Of a DNA stretch of 64,000 bases, positions 1 to 8,646 are shown piece by piece (within the stretch, counting starts at the first letter, position 1; each line of letters begins with the position of its first letter). The notes beneath the pieces are model-generated. The model did no database searches. It was not told where the DNA came from and saw nothing but the letters and a program-made list of their open reading frames with translations. Source of the DNA: Variovorax paradoxus (lineage in GTDB: Bacteria > Pseudomonadota > Gammaproteobacteria > Burkholderiales > Burkholderiaceae_C); assembly GCF_018614955.1 (NCBI RefSeq), contig NZ_JAGGNV010000014.1, positions 62,001 to 126,000 on the forward strand, written 5' to 3'. A program made the translations under genes and the position numbers.

Positions 1-28
1 GGCTTCGATGCCCGCGGGACGCTGAGCG

Positions 29-856
29 ATGGCCGAAGCCACCGCGCTGCCGGACTACGAAGTGGTCGCGCTCAAGTACGCGACCCGGGCCGGCGCGCGG
101 CCCGATCATTTCGTCGGCGGCGATCCGCACGAGGTGCCGATGCCGATGGACTACTACCTGTGGGTGGTGCGCGATGCCAAGCGCCTGTTCCTGGTCGACA
201 CCGGCTTCAACGCCGACATGGCGGTGAAGCGCCATCGCACGCTGCTGCGGACACCGGCCGAGGCGCTGGGCCTGCTGGGCATCGGGAGCCACGACGTCGA
301 GCAGATCGTCATCACGCACCTGCACAACGACCACGTCGGCACCTTCGACGAATACCCGAACGCGCGCTTCCACCTGCAGGACGACGAGATGGCCTTCGCC
401 ACCGGCCGCTACATGTGCTGCGAGCGCTTCAACCGCGCCTACGAGGTCGAGCACGTGGCGGGCATGGTGCGGCTGGCCTACCAGGACCGCATCGACTTCC
501 ACCGCGGCGACGCGGAGATCGGACCCGGCATCAGCGTGCACCGCATCGGCGGCCACACCGCTGGGCTGCAGGCGGTGCGGGTGCACACGGCGCGCGGTTG
601 GGTCGTGCTGGCCTCGGACGCGAGCCACTACTACGAGCACTTCGAGAAGAAGCGCTGCTTCCCGCTGGTGTTCCACGTGGGCGAGGTGCTCGAAGGGTAC
701 GCACGCCTGCTCGCACTGGCCGATTCGCCGCAGCACGTGATCCCGGGCCACGACCCGCTGGTCGTGCAACGCTATCCAGCGCTGTCGCCTCACCTCGCCG
801 GCATCGCGGTGCGGCTGGATCCGGCGCCGCTTCCCACCGAGGCCCTCGCATCATGA
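29..856 (+). CDS. MBL-fold metallo-hydrolase, N-acyl-homoserine-lactonase-like
   Basis: A 275-residue metallo-beta-lactamase-fold hydrolase. The zinc motif HLHNDH lies at about residues 97-102, and downstream GGHTAG and ASDASH/PGHD segments supply the other expected His/Asp ligands. This subgroup often hydrolyses lactones; the substrate cannot be read from sequence. The ATG is preceded by an in-frame TGA at 23-25, so an upstream gene may end there. Its stop overlaps the start of the following Bug gene by four bases (ATGA), which implies translational coupling and a shared pathway with the binding protein. No signal peptide is seen, so it is probably cytoplasmic. Family confidence is good, substrate unknown. 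Confidence 0.85.
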   Translation: MAEATALPDYEVVALKYATRAGARPDHFVGGDPHEVPMPMDYYLWVVRDAKRLFLVDTGFNADMAVKRHRTLLRTPAEALGLLGIGSHDVEQIVITHLHNDHVGTFDEYPNARFHLQDDEMAFATGRYMCCERFNRAYEVEHVAGMVRLAYQDRIDFHRGDAEIGPGISVHRIGGHTAGLQAVRVHTARGWVVLASDASHYYEHFEKKRCFPLVFHVGEVLEGYARLLALADSPQHVIPGHDPLVVQRYPALSPHLAGIAVRLDPAPLPTEALAS

Positions 857-1827
857 ATATGAAGACGACACTGAAGCTCATCGCCGCCGCCGCGCTCGCC
901 GGGTGCACGCTGCTGGCCGCGGCGCAGAGCTATCCGAATCGCGCGGTGCGCCTGATCGTGCCGTTCCCGCCCGGCGGCGGCACCGACATCATCGCGCGTC
1001 CGATCGCGCAGAAGCTCGCCGAGAAATGGGCCCAGCCGGTGGTCATCGACAACCGCGGCGGCGCGGGCGGCAACGTCGGCACCAAGGCCGCGGCCGAGGC
1101 AGCGCCCGACGGCTACACGCTGATCCTCGGCGTGCAGGGCACGCACGCGGTCAACCAGAGCCTCTACGCCAACGCGGGCTTCGATTCGACGAAGGACTTC
1201 GCGGCCATCACGATGGTGGCCAACACGCCGAACATCCTGGTGGTGCATCCCTCGGTGCCTGCCCATTCCGTGGCGGAGCTGATCGCGCTGGCCAAGGCGA
1301 AGCCGGGCGCCCTCAACTATGCGACGCCGGGCAACGGCACGCCCTCGCATCTCGCCACCGAGGTGTTCAAGCGCATGGCCGGCATCGACCTGACGCACGT
1401 GCCCTACAAGGGCAGCGGCCCGGCCCTTGCCGACATGCTGGGCGGACAGACCCAGGTGTGGATCGCGAACGCACCCGTGGTGCTGCCGCACATCAAGGCC
1501 GGCAAGCTGCGTGCGCTGGCGACCACCAGCGCCAGGCGACCCGCAACGGCCGCAGACATCCCGACGCTGGCCGAAGCCGGCCTCAAGGGCTACGAGGCCG
1601 ACACCTGGTATGGCCTCTTCGCGCCGGCGAAGACGCCGAAGCCGATCCTCGACAAGATCCACGCCGACGTGGTCGCCGTGCTGCAGTCGCCGGAGATCCG
1701 CGAGGCCTTCGCGCCGCAAGGCGCGGAGGTGGTCGCGAACAGCTCCGAGGAGTTCACCCGCCAGTTGAACGACGACGTCGCCAAGTGGAAGAAGGTGATC
1801 GCCGATCTCAAGCTGCGGATCGACTAG
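853..1827 (+). CDS. Bug-family tripartite tricarboxylate transporter substrate-binding protein (copy 1)
   Basis: A 324-residue periplasmic binding protein of the Bug/TctC family. An N-terminal hydrophobic signal (about residues 4-25, with an LAGC segment that could be a lipobox or part of a type I signal) precedes YPNRAVRLIVPFPPGG, the family hallmark. PDGYT and VPYKG motifs follow at the expected places. Bug proteins capture carboxylates, amides or other small molecules for TctAB transporters or act as sensory baits. No TctA/TctB genes lie in this window, so this is an orphan receptor. It overlaps the hydrolase upstream (ATGA) and is followed two bases later by an MmgE/PrpD gene. Confidence 0.93.
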   Translation: MNMKTTLKLIAAAALAGCTLLAAAQSYPNRAVRLIVPFPPGGGTDIIARPIAQKLAEKWAQPVVIDNRGGAGGNVGTKAAAEAAPDGYTLILGVQGTHAVNQSLYANAGFDSTKDFAAITMVANTPNILVVHPSVPAHSVAELIALAKAKPGALNYATPGNGTPSHLATEVFKRMAGIDLTHVPYKGSGPALADMLGGQTQVWIANAPVVLPHIKAGKLRALATTSARRPATAADIPTLAEAGLKGYEADTWYGLFAPAKTPKPILDKIHADVVAVLQSPEIREAFAPQGAEVVANSSEEFTRQLNDDVAKWKKVIADLKLRID

Positions 1828-1829
1828 CC

Positions 1830-3155
1830 ATGCTTGCCGCGCGCCTTGGAGATTTCACGGCCGGTGTCGAGACCGCTGCGCTGCCGCGCGACGTGGTCGA
1901 CGCGGTCAAGCTGCGCGTGCTCGACACGCTCGGCGCCGGCCTGGCGGGCGTTGCGCTCGGCCATCATCGCGTGCTCGATCCGGTGCTGGAGTCGGCAGGA
2001 AGCGTCCGCATCTGGGGCGAGAGCGCCACGCGCTCGGCGCGCGATGCCGCGCTGGTCAACAGCTTCGCGGCGCACTCGACGTACCTGGAGGACGGCTCGC
2101 GCTTCACGGGCGGCCATCCTTCGTCGGTCGTCGTTCCGGCGGTACTCGCCGATGCCCAGGCGCGCGGCGCATCCGGCGCGGAGGTGATCGCGGCCGTGCT
2201 CGCCGGCTATGAAGTCTTCCTCCGATTGGGCCGTGCGATCTATCCGGCCTGCGTGCAGCGCGGCTTCCAGAGCACGGCGGTGCTCGGCGCGGTGTCTTCT
2301 GCGGCAGCCGTCGCGCGGCTGCGGCGACTTTCGCCCGCCGCGAGCGCCAATGCCATCGCGATCGGCGCCAACCTCGGCGTCGGGCTGAAGGAAGCGTTGA
2401 AGAGTTCGGCAACGCAGCCGATCCAGGTCGCGCGTGCTTGCGAAGGCGGCATGGTCGCCGCGGCCTTGGCACAGGTCGGGCATGAGGGCGCGCCGCTGGT
2501 GCTCGAGAACGGATTTCTTCCCGGCTTCGGCGCGGGCGCGGAGGCAGCGCCGATCATCGAGGGGCTGGGCCGCGACTTCCGCATCGGCGAGACCTATCTG
2601 AAGCGCCACGCAGGCTGCCGCGGCAACCATGCGCCGCTCGACGCCGCGCTGGAATTGATCGCGGCCGAGCGACTGCGCGCGGACGATGTGCGGCACGCGA
2701 GGGTCGCCGTCGACAGCGTGACCCGCGCCGCCGCCATCGAGCCGCCGCTGAACGGCGAGCAGGCCCAGTTCAGCATCGGGTTCTCGGTCGCGCTGGCCTT
2801 CGTGGATGGCGATGCATCGATCTTCAGCTACACGGACGCCAAGCTCGCCGACGACGCAATCCGCTCGATGATGGCGCGCATCGAAGTCGTCGTCGACACC
2901 GCGCTCGACGTGCGCTACCCGGTGGAGCGCGGCGCGTGGGTCGAAGTGGAATTCGCCTCGGGCCGCCGCGCCCGGCATGCCGTGACCCATGCGCGGGGCG
3001 AACCGGAATCGCCCCTGGACGCGCAGGACGTCGAGCGGAAGTTCCTCGCGCTCGCAGCGCCCTGCCTCGGCGCGCGTGCGCCTGCGCTGCGCGACGCCAT
3101 CGTCCGCATGGAAGACATCGACGCCGCGCAGATCGCTGCGCTGCTCGCGCCCTAG
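1830..3155 (+). CDS. MmgE/PrpD family protein (copy 1)
   Basis: A 441-residue member of the MmgE/PrpD family, which contains 2-methylcitrate dehydratase, cis-aconitate decarboxylase and many uncharacterised dehydratase-like enzymes. The start LAARLGDFTAG and the DTLGAGLAG, GGHPSSVVVPA and FQSTAVLGA segments are family features. The ATG at 1830 lies only two bases after the Bug stop, so it belongs to the same operon. The substrate is unknown. Pairing with a Bug receptor suggests that it acts on a carboxylic acid imported or sensed by that receptor (inference). Confidence 0.88.
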   Translation: MLAARLGDFTAGVETAALPRDVVDAVKLRVLDTLGAGLAGVALGHHRVLDPVLESAGSVRIWGESATRSARDAALVNSFAAHSTYLEDGSRFTGGHPSSVVVPAVLADAQARGASGAEVIAAVLAGYEVFLRLGRAIYPACVQRGFQSTAVLGAVSSAAAVARLRRLSPAASANAIAIGANLGVGLKEALKSSATQPIQVARACEGGMVAAALAQVGHEGAPLVLENGFLPGFGAGAEAAPIIEGLGRDFRIGETYLKRHAGCRGNHAPLDAALELIAAERLRADDVRHARVAVDSVTRAAAIEPPLNGEQAQFSIGFSVALAFVDGDASIFSYTDAKLADDAIRSMMARIEVVVDTALDVRYPVERGAWVEVEFASGRRARHAVTHARGEPESPLDAQDVERKFLALAAPCLGARAPALRDAIVRMEDIDAAQIAALLAP

Positions 3156-3184
3156 CTTCGACAATTCAGATCAGGAGACAAAAC

Positions 3185-4201
3185 ATGACGACCACGACAA
3201 CGAATCATCCACTGGCCGCCCGGCGCCTGCTGCTGCTCGGCGCGCCCGCGCTGGGTGCCCTGGTGCTGGCGACGGTCAGCGGCTTCGCGCACGCGCAAGC
3301 GGACTACCCGAACCGCCCCATCAACCTGATCGTCGGCTTCCCGCCCGGCGGATCGAACGACATCGTCGCGCGCATCCTGGCGCCGCGCCTGGGCGATGCG
3401 CTCGGCGTGCCGGTGGTGGTGGTCAACAAGCCGGGGAGCAACGCGCTGATCGGCACCGAGTTCGTCGCCCGCGCCGCGCCCGACGGCTACACGATCACGC
3501 TGGCGAGCGCGAGCCCGCTGGTCATCAGCCCGAGCACCTACGCCAAGATGCCCTTCGACGCGCTCAACGACCTGGTCGGCATCACGACGGTCGCGAACAC
3601 GCCGGAACTGGTCGCGGTGCATCCGTCGGTGCAGGCGAAGACGCTGCAGGAATTGATCGCACTCTCGAAAACGCGCGAGGTCACGCTGTCGTCGTCGGGC
3701 AATGGCGGCCTGCCGCACCTGGCGATCGAGCTGCTGCGCACGGCGACCCACGGCAAGATCCTGCACGTGCCCTACAAGGGCGCGGGGCCGGCGGTCACCG
3801 ACACCGTGGGCGGGCATGTCGACGGCGTCATCATGGACTTGCCGGCGCTGCAGACGATGGTGACCGACGGCCGCCTGCGCCCGATCGCGATCACCAACAA
3901 GGCACGGGCGCCGTCCTTGCCCAACACGCCGACATCGGTCGAGCAGGGTGTGCCGAGCCTTCTGGCCTTCAACTGGTTCGCGGTGATGGCGCCGGCCAAG
4001 ACGCCCAAGCCGATCGTCGACAAGCTCTACGCCGCGCTCGTCAAGGTCGCGCATTCGCCGGAGGTGAAGGACGCGATGCTGAAGGTCGGCGTCGAGCCGC
4101 TGACGCATCCGTCGCCGGAGGCTTTCGCGGCGTTCATGCGCGAGGAGACCACGCGCTGGGGCAAGGTCGCGCGCGACTCCGGCGCCAAGGCAGATCAGTG
4201 A
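3185..4201 (+). CDS. Bug-family tripartite tricarboxylate transporter substrate-binding protein (copy 2)
   Basis: A 338-residue Bug/TctC periplasmic receptor. A long signal peptide contains an Arg-Arg pair before the hydrophobic stretch (about residues 13-32), with likely cleavage after AHA near residue 37. The mature part begins YPNRPINLIVGFPPGGSND, and PDGYT and VPYKG motifs are present. A clear ribosome site (AGGAGA) lies about six bases before ATG 3185. It diverges clearly from copy 1, so the two probably recognise different ligands. It is followed 13 bases later by the second MmgE/PrpD gene, repeating the binding protein - MmgE/PrpD order. Confidence 0.93.
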   Translation: MTTTTTNHPLAARRLLLLGAPALGALVLATVSGFAHAQADYPNRPINLIVGFPPGGSNDIVARILAPRLGDALGVPVVVVNKPGSNALIGTEFVARAAPDGYTITLASASPLVISPSTYAKMPFDALNDLVGITTVANTPELVAVHPSVQAKTLQELIALSKTREVTLSSSGNGGLPHLAIELLRTATHGKILHVPYKGAGPAVTDTVGGHVDGVIMDLPALQTMVTDGRLRPIAITNKARAPSLPNTPTSVEQGVPSLLAFNWFAVMAPAKTPKPIVDKLYAALVKVAHSPEVKDAMLKVGVEPLTHPSPEAFAAFMREETTRWGKVARDSGAKADQ

Positions 4202-4214
4202 AACAAGGCCGCAC

Positions 4215-5645
4215 ATGGATGATCTGAACGCCTGGAAGACGCTGGCTCGCGCGCATCGCGGCGTCACGCTGGCCCTGGCCGGTTTCATCGCAACGCTCCG
4301 CGCAGAGGCGGTGCCGGCCGCCACGCAGCAGGTCCTCTCGAAGGCGGTGGTCGACGCGATCGGCTGCGGGCTCTACGGCCTCACGACGCCCTGGGGCCGC
4401 ACGATGCGCGGCTTCGCTGCGGAGCAGGGTGGGCCGGCCGAGGCGGGCCTCTGGGGCACGGGGCAGCGCGTGAGCGTGGGCCATAGCGTGCTCTCGAGCG
4501 GCACCGCGATCCACAGCTTCGACTTCGACGACCACAGCCGCGCGAAGATCCATCCGGGCGCGATCGTCGTGCCTGTCGCGCTGGCGCTGGGCGAGCGCGA
4601 GAACGCGCCCGGCAGCGTCGTGATGGCGGCGATCGCGGCCGGCTACGAGACCATGAACCGCGTCAGCCAGGCAGCGAATCCGGGCCGCGCGCGCATGCGG
4701 GGCTGGCACCTGACCGGCACCTGCGGCACCTTTGCCGCGGCGGCGACCGCCAGCGTCATCCTCGGCCTCGACACCGAGACCACAGCGAGCGCGCTCGGCC
4801 TCGCGGGCACGCAATCGGCGGGCCTCTGGGCCTTCACGACCGACGGATCGATGAGCAAGCGCATGCACCCGGGCCGCGCCGCGCAGGACGGCGTGACGGC
4901 GGCACTGCTGGCCGCCCGCGGCTTCGAGGGACCGCGCTACATCCTCGAGGCGGAAGACGGCGGCTTCCTTTTCGCCATGTCCGACACCCCGCGGCCGGGC
5001 CGCATCATCGAAGGCCTGGGGAGCACCTGGCATGCCGATGCGACCTGCTTCAAGCCGCACGCCTGCTGCGGCAGCAATCATGCTTGCGTCGACGCCGCGA
5101 TCGGCATCATGCGCGAGCATCGCCTGGGCATCGACGACATCGACCGCGTGATCGCGGGCATTCCGAGCGTCGTGCAGACGCAGACCGGCTTCGACTACCA
5201 CGCCGATTCCGTGCTCAACGCGCAGATGAGCCTGCGCTACAACATCGCAGTCGCGATGTGCGACGGGCAGGCTTACCTGGAGCAGTTCACGCCCGAGCGC
5301 ATCGTCGAGTCTCGCACCGTGGCCCTGGCGCAGCGCGTGGAGATCGAGATCGATCCCGAGATCGACCGTGCCTACCCCGAGATCTACGGCGGCCGCGTCA
5401 GCGTGGTGACGCGCGGCGGGCAGACGATCAGCCGGCGCGTCGACTACTCGCGCGGCATGCCGGAGAACCCGATGCCGCACGACGAGGTCGAGCGCAAGTT
5501 CATGTCGCTGGCGTCGGTCGCGGTCGGCCCGGACCGGGCGGTCGACATTCTCGCGCTCGCCAACGGCGTGTTCGACGCCGATTCGGTGGCGCCGCTCAAC
5601 GCGCTGCTGACCGCGTCGCCGATCGCCGAGGTCGCGCAGGCGTGA
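4215..5645 (+). CDS. MmgE/PrpD family protein (copy 2)
   Basis: A 476-residue MmgE/PrpD-family protein, distinct in sequence from the 441-residue copy upstream. Family segments include HSFDFDDHSRAKIHPGAIVVPVALALGE broken over about residues 96-123, and the conserved CFKPHACCGSNHACVDA region near residues 278-294. It is probably the last gene of the five-gene + strand operon that starts with the MBL hydrolase; the next gene is convergent, 12 bases away. Reaction unknown: dehydration, decarboxylation or isomerisation of a polycarboxylate would fit the family. Confidence 0.87.
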   Translation: MDDLNAWKTLARAHRGVTLALAGFIATLRAEAVPAATQQVLSKAVVDAIGCGLYGLTTPWGRTMRGFAAEQGGPAEAGLWGTGQRVSVGHSVLSSGTAIHSFDFDDHSRAKIHPGAIVVPVALALGERENAPGSVVMAAIAAGYETMNRVSQAANPGRARMRGWHLTGTCGTFAAAATASVILGLDTETTASALGLAGTQSAGLWAFTTDGSMSKRMHPGRAAQDGVTAALLAARGFEGPRYILEAEDGGFLFAMSDTPRPGRIIEGLGSTWHADATCFKPHACCGSNHACVDAAIGIMREHRLGIDDIDRVIAGIPSVVQTQTGFDYHADSVLNAQMSLRYNIAVAMCDGQAYLEQFTPERIVESRTVALAQRVEIEIDPEIDRAYPEIYGGRVSVVTRGGQTISRRVDYSRGMPENPMPHDEVERKFMSLASVAVGPDRAVDILALANGVFDADSVAPLNALLTASPIAEVAQA

Positions 5646-5657
5646 GCGTCGCGCGGA

Positions 5658-6566
5658 TCAGCTCTTCGGCGCCGGCGGCAGGCTCTTCAGGTAGAGGAAG
5701 AGGGCGCGCACGTCCGTGTCGTTCATCTGGCCGAGCGACTCGAAAGGCATGACCTTGATCGGCGTGCCGTCGGGGCGCTGGCCGGACTTGAACATGCGCA
5801 CGAAGGCATCGGCGTCGGCATAGCGCGCCATGGACGTGCCTTCGCCCGGCGTCAGGTTGGCCGCGGCCGGCCAGTCGGGCGGGCCGCCGGGAATCTTGCC
5901 GCCGTTGAGCTTGGCGCCATGGCAGCCCAGGCACATGTTGGCCACGTAGGCGCCGTGCACCACGCTCACGCCGTCGGGCACCGGCTGCGCGGGCGGCAGC
6001 GCGTGATCGATCTTCGAGGCGGCGTCGTGCATCAGGCCGAAGCCGTAGAAGGCGCGCATCGGCAGCGGCAGGTCGAGCACCGCGGCGCCGCCCGCGGCGG
6101 GCGCCATCTTGCGGACGTAGGCGACGAGCGATGCGAGATCGTCATCGGTGAAGCGGTTGTAGTCCTCGCTCGGCATCACCATCAGCACGCGGCCGTTCGG
6201 GCCGACGCCGTGGCGGATGGAACGCACCCAGTCTTCCGGCGTGTAGCCGGCGACCACGCTGCCGGGGCCGGAGCTGATGTTGGGCCCGGCGATGCGCAGG
6301 CCCTTGCCGTCGTCGACGAAGGTCCTGCCGTTGCCTTGGGCGCCGTGGCAGTCGACGCAGCCGCGCGAGGCGTAGAGGTAACGGCCGCGTTCGAGCGCGG
6401 CGGCGTCTTCGCGGAAAGGCACGGCCTTCACCGCGACGTCGAGCTTGCGCTGCATCTTGCGGCGAGCCAGCTGGTCGCCGGCGAACAGGGCGGCGGCGGC
6501 GAGTGCGATCAGGACCACCAGCGCGAGCGCACCCCGCTTGAGCCACCGCCTGGACGTCGTCGTCAT
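5658..6566 (-). CDS. membrane-anchored dihaem cytochrome c
   Basis: A 302-residue protein with one N-terminal membrane segment (about residues 11-30) and two class I cytochrome c domains. Haem-binding CxxCH motifs are CVDCH at 70-74 and CLGCH at 212-216, with probable axial Met ligands in VMP at 130-132 and 272-274. The haem domains should face the periplasm. ATG at 6566 overlaps the TGA of the upstream dioxygenase-like gene (ATGA), so the two are translationally coupled. Likely an electron carrier for a periplasmic dehydrogenase or oxidase; the partner is not in the window. Confidence 0.9.
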   Translation of the reverse strand: MTTTSRRWLKRGALALVVLIALAAAALFAGDQLARRKMQRKLDVAVKAVPFREDAAALERGRYLYASRGCVDCHGAQGNGRTFVDDGKGLRIAGPNISSGPGSVVAGYTPEDWVRSIRHGVGPNGRVLMVMPSEDYNRFTDDDLASLVAYVRKMAPAAGGAAVLDLPLPMRAFYGFGLMHDAASKIDHALPPAQPVPDGVSVVHGAYVANMCLGCHGAKLNGGKIPGGPPDWPAAANLTPGEGTSMARYADADAFVRMFKSGQRPDGTPIKVMPFESLGQMNDTDVRALFLYLKSLPPAPKS

Positions 6567-7519
6567 GCGAGCTCCTTCGCCTGGCGCGGTGCGCCGGTCG
6601 TCTTCTGCTTGATCAGCCCGGCAGCCATCTTCAGCTGCAGGCGCAGTTTCGGCTTGTGGCCCCAGGCGCTTGTGACATCGGTGTGCTGTGTCTTCCAGCC
6701 CGCGGGGTCGATGGTCTGCGTGCCGGCGCCGATCTCGAAGTCGAAGCCCGAGGGCGTGGCGCCGTAGAAGGAAAAGGTGCCGTCCGGATCGGGGTGCTGG
6801 CCGAGCTCCAGCGACAGCGGCACCTTGTGCCGGCGGGCCCGCTCGAAGGCGATGCCGATGTCGCTGAGCCGCGCGGCCTGCAGCATGAAGTGATGGATGC
6901 GCTTGGAAAGCGGCATGTCGAACAGCGCGATCGAGTGGTGCCTGCGGTTGCAATGCAGGAACACGCCGCGGATGTCCATCGGGCCGACGCGCGTCGCGAG
7001 CCGCTCCGTCACGCCGAAGCCCAGCAGGCCGGCGTAGAAGGCCTCCATCGCCGCCAGGTCGTGCGCCACCAGCACGGCATGGCCGAGGCCCAGCTCGCCG
7101 GTGCGGAACCCTTCGGGAAAGGCCGGCGAGGCGAAGGACTGTGCGGCCGGCGCGAGCCCCGTGTACAGCTCGACCGCGTTGCCGCAGGGGTCGCTGCAGC
7201 GATGAAGCCGCCGCACGCGGCGCGCACTGCGAAGCGCGGCGTCAGCTGCCGTCACTTCGATGCCGCCCTGGCGCAGGCGCTGCAGCAGGCTGTCCAGCAC
7301 CTCGTCGTTCGCGCATTCGAGGCCCAGCGCGGCGAGATCGTCCGCCGGGCCCTCCTGGACGATCAGCCGTTGGCAGGCTTCGTCGATCTGCCAGCCGAGG
7401 CTGCCGTCGGCGTTGGCGCCGGGTGCGGAGAGGCCGAGCATGTGCTGGCAGAAGGCCGTCCATCGCGCGGGACGGCGCGCTTCAAAGACCAGATAGCCGA
7501 GGCGGAGATCGGGAGGCAT
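6563..7519 (-). CDS. two-domain VOC protein, type I extradiol ring-cleavage dioxygenase-like
   Basis: A 318-residue protein with two vicinal-oxygen-chelate modules, like BphC/HsaC. Residues matching the catalytic set of type I extradiol dioxygenases are present: metal ligands His147, His210 and Glu262, plus acid-base His195 and Tyr252. It could therefore be an active Fe(II) catechol dioxygenase. The start MPPDLRLGY at 7519 is preferred over an upstream in-frame start at 7552, which would run into the regulatory gap. It is the first gene of a two-gene operon with the cytochrome, divergent from a TetR gene 39 bases away that is its probable regulator. Confidence 0.85.
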   Translation of the reverse strand: MPPDLRLGYLVFEARRPARWTAFCQHMLGLSAPGANADGSLGWQIDEACQRLIVQEGPADDLAALGLECANDEVLDSLLQRLRQGGIEVTAADAALRSARRVRRLHRCSDPCGNAVELYTGLAPAAQSFASPAFPEGFRTGELGLGHAVLVAHDLAAMEAFYAGLLGFGVTERLATRVGPMDIRGVFLHCNRRHHSIALFDMPLSKRIHHFMLQAARLSDIGIAFERARRHKVPLSLELGQHPDPDGTFSFYGATPSGFDFEIGAGTQTIDPAGWKTQHTDVTSAWGHKPKLRLQLKMAAGLIKQKTTGAPRQAKELA

Positions 7520-7558
7520 GGCACACTCTCTATAAATGAAGGTTGGGAGCAAAAATGA

Positions 7559-8269
7559 TTGATACGTCTAAAAATGAATGATGGCGTAAATTTCGGCGAC
7601 CCGTCAATACCACTTTTGCCAGAGGCCCTGGCCGAAAGTGTGTGGCGGCCGCAGCCCGGCCTGGCGAAGCGCGAGCGCACACGGGTCCAACTCGTGCAGG
7701 CGGCGATCAAGGTTTTCGCGGCGCGGGGCTTCGCCGGCGCCACCATGCAGGAACTCGCGGCGGTCGCCGGCATGACCACCGGCACGGTCTACAACCACTT
7801 CAAGACCAAGGAGGAGGTCGCGAGCGCGGTCGCGCTGCTGCTGGCCGACACGCTGTGCCGCCGCATCACGGACAGCCAGCAAGGGATCGCCGAGGGCGCG
7901 CAGCGCATGGCCATCGGCAACCAGCGCTACATCTGGCTGGCCGAACAGAGCCCGCAGTGGGCATTGATGATGCTGGACGTGGCGGCCGCGGCGCCCGAGC
8001 TGCTGCTCGAGATCCGCGACTATGTGCTGGCCGACGTGCGTCTGGGCGTGAAGCAGAAGGCCTTTCGCATTCCCAACGAGGCGGCGGCGATGGACCTGAT
8101 CAACGGCAGCGTCGCGCAGGCCATGCGCAGCGTGGCGCTGGGGCTGGCGCCGCCGAACCATGGCCGCGAGGTCGCGACCTGCGTGCTGCGCGGTTTGGGC
8201 ATGGAGTACGCCGCGGCCAAGGAAGTGGCGCACCGGCCGCTCCCGCCCTTTCCGCCGATGGCGGGCTAG
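7559..8269 (+). CDS. TetR/AcrR family transcriptional regulator
   Basis: A protein of up to 236 residues with an N-terminal TetR helix-turn-helix (about residues 38-85: TRVQLVQAAIKVFAARGF, then MTTGTVYNHF) and a helical ligand-binding C-terminal domain. The start is uncertain: TTG at 7559 sits nine bases after a GGGAG ribosome site, while ATG at 7574 lacks a good one; both give the complete DNA-binding domain. An ATG at 7555 in another frame opens an eight-codon reading frame that ends over the second candidate start. It is divergent from the dioxygenase-cytochrome operon and probably represses it and itself. Confidence 0.88.
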   Translation: MIRLKMNDGVNFGDPSIPLLPEALAESVWRPQPGLAKRERTRVQLVQAAIKVFAARGFAGATMQELAAVAGMTTGTVYNHFKTKEEVASAVALLLADTLCRRITDSQQGIAEGAQRMAIGNQRYIWLAEQSPQWALMMLDVAAAAPELLLEIRDYVLADVRLGVKQKAFRIPNEAAAMDLINGSVAQAMRSVALGLAPPNHGREVATCVLRGLGMEYAAAKEVAHRPLPPFPPMAG

Positions 8270-8273
8270 CGCC

Positions 8274-8591
8274 TCAGTCCGGCTCGCCGCGCGGCGGACA
8301 GTTCCAGCCGAGCAGCTCGGCCAGCCGCTGCACGATCCAGCCGGCTTCCGCAGACGACACGCCGGACTCGGGCGAGTTCAGCCCGGCATGGATGCGCAGG
8401 AGGATCTCATCTTCCGACGGCACCTCGGCGTGATGCAGCAACTGCGCGTGCTGCACCAGGTGGTTGGCGAGGTCCTCGCACACTTCGTAGCGCGCGCGCA
8501 CGGTGGCCAGCGGTTCGCGCAGGCGCTGCCTCGCGTCGGTGTAGACCGCGAAGAAGGAAGGCGGGATGTGGATCTGGTAGTCGTCGGACAT
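8274..8591 (-). CDS. small conserved protein of unknown function
   Basis: A 105-residue acidic, mostly helical protein beginning MSDDYQIHIPPSFFAVY, with no signal peptide or membrane segment. I recall similar short proteins widely present in Comamonadaceae under misleading automatic names, but could not verify this. It is convergent with the TetR gene (four-base gap). It is separated from the next minus-strand gene by a strong terminator, so it is probably transcribed from its own promoter or by read-through. No function proposed. Confidence 0.7.
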   Translation of the reverse strand: MSDDYQIHIPPSFFAVYTDARQRLREPLATVRARYEVCEDLANHLVQHAQLLHHAEVPSEDEILLRIHAGLNSPESGVSSAEAGWIVQRLAELLGWNCPPRGEPD

Positions 8592-8592
8592 G

Positions 8593-8617
8593 AAAAACGC
8601 GCCCGAAGGCGCGTGTT
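8593..8617 (-). terminator. rho-independent terminator
   Basis: Read on the minus strand, a perfect 7-bp stem ACGCGCC/GGCGCGT closes a TTCG tetraloop and is followed directly by a run of five T. It ends the transcript of the small basic protein encoded at 8647-8817 and the infA-dbpA genes upstream of it. The T run ends just before the ATG of the 105-residue gene. Confidence 0.85.
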
Positions 8618-8646
8618 CCGGAGCTCGAGTGAAACGCGAGGCGCGT

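Noticed and set aside
1-25. possible end of an upstream gene (TGA at 23-25)
   Set aside because: Only seven codons are visible, too few to support a coding call.
1824-3164. 446-residue minus-strand frame
   Set aside because: Antisense to the first MmgE/PrpD gene, with Arg/His/Asp-rich composition and no recognisable family.
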